This document shows positions 63,506 through 64,000 of a stretch of 64,000 nt of DNA, in pieces (the stretch's first letter is position 1; every line of letters starts with the position of its first letter). The position numbers and the translations under genes are program-made. Under the pieces are notes generated by a model. It saw only the letters and a list, made by a program, of their open reading frames with translations, ran no database searches and was not told the DNA's origin. The DNA comes from Zygnema cylindricum. Lineage: Eukaryota > Streptophyta > Zygnematophyceae > Zygnematales > Zygnemataceae. Location: NCBI GenBank assembly GCA_037447655.1, contig JBBHKE010001966.1, forward strand, positions 292,757 to 356,756. The letters are read 5' to 3'.

Positions 63506-63659
63506 CTCTGCAGATGATCTCAACGATTATCTCAAGGCAGCTTCTTCTACACTGGTGAAACTCGATCAATTAGGTGACACGTGTGGAAGAAAATATGTCC
63601 TATCGATGGAGGAAATTGATGCCATGATCGCCCGCATTGTTGAAAAAAGCAATGACAAG
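63506..63659 (+). pseudogene. A11 (right part): end of the type II pseudokinase exon
   Basis: The sequence resumes within the AISADDLNDYL region (ADDLNDYLKAASSTLVKLDQ), then LGDTCGRKYVLSMEEIDAM and IARIVEKSNDK, and ends before GTCAGG, the type II donor. The intron that follows matches the one after A8 (AGTAGTTTGATGTCTTTG, CCCAAAATATTATG), so a further locus probably continues to the right of the window. Confidence 0.82.
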
Positions 63660-64000
63660 GTCAGGCGGGCACTCTCTCCTCACCCTCCTCTCCCCTCCGT
63701 CCATCCCAACCACCACCCAACCACCACCTCAACCTTGAGTAGTTTGATGTCTTTGTTGCTTTTTGAGTGAGGGACTTTAGGGATATTTTTTCTATTTTAC
63801 CCAAAATATTATGTGTAGATAGATCGAAAACTATTGTTTTCCAGTATTGTCATTTTTCTTTTTTGGTTTTCCCAAATCTACTGGGTTCATTGCTTGTTTT
63901 TTTTTTTTTGCTCAGTTTTGGATGTTTTGACAGTTTAGTGTGTTGAAAGTTGTAAAAGGACATGAGGTTGCCGTATGGATAACATTTGCAGATGGAAGTT
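63660..64000 (+). other. Intron after A11, runs off the window
   Basis: This is type II intron sequence conserved with 51624-52000, including GATAGATCGAAAACT, CCAGTATTGT and ATGAGGTTGCCGTATGGAT-like segments. No gene. Confidence 0.7.

Noticed and set aside
1-64000. Naming the species
   Set aside because: Kinase type, copia elements and the telomere-like run fit many streptophytes. Nothing here is diagnostic without a search.

Overview
This is eukaryotic nuclear DNA from a streptophyte (a land plant or a charophyte relative); I do not assign a species. The evidence is spliced genes with GT/AG introns, plant-type RLK/Pelle-like kinase domains, Ty1/copia elements primed by initiator-Met tRNA, an LTR-TRIM array, MITEs, many microsatellites and a short TTTTTAGGG telomere-like run. 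A 10-base N gap lies at 53069-53078.

The non-mobile genes belong to one expanded kinase family with three exon modules. Module A is a degenerate kinase fold (pseudokinase) of about 225-275 codons that has lost the VAVK lysine, the HRD motif and the metal-binding DFG-like motif. Module B is a kinase exon of 385 codons with all catalytic residues. Module C is a 156-158 codon coiled-coil exon. Every junction that can be seen is phase 0, so modules join in frame and could be duplicated or skipped without a frameshift. Two loci keep the order (A)n-B-C. Locus G1 (minus strand, 23025 to 10618) is A4-A3-A2-B1-C1. Locus G3 (plus strand, 47848 to 58645) is A6-A7-A8-A9-(A10)-B3-C3. Decayed copies are A1 (2.5 kb), B2-C2 (28.6-30.4 kb, minus), B4-C4 (31.8-32.5 and 41.3-41.8 kb, plus) and A11 (61.7-63.7 kb). 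If spliced as laid out, the products would be tandem-kinase proteins with several pseudokinases, one active kinase and a coiled coil.

Mobile elements fill much of the rest. Copia 1 (minus) is cut by the left edge. Copia 2 (3384-9416, minus, TSD ATTCT) lies in the intron after A1. Copia 5 (13058-18735, plus, two 508-bp LTRs) lies in the intron between A2 and B1. Copia 3 (32523-41137, minus, TSD AGTAT) splits the B4-C4 gene and contains Copia 4 (33529-39200, minus). All are broken by frameshifts. At 62.26-63.5 kb a tandem array of four small LTRs with primer-binding sites and purine tracts but no coding sequence interrupts A11. Each of its LTRs holds a 73-74 nt tRNA-like cloverleaf. A MITE family of about 200 bp with TA flanks occurs six times.

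The remaining intergenic DNA consists of duplicated gene flanks, purine/pyrimidine-rich tracts, ATATCG-rich repeats and a GTAC-rich palindromic region. No rRNA, CRISPR array or convincing functional tRNA gene was seen.
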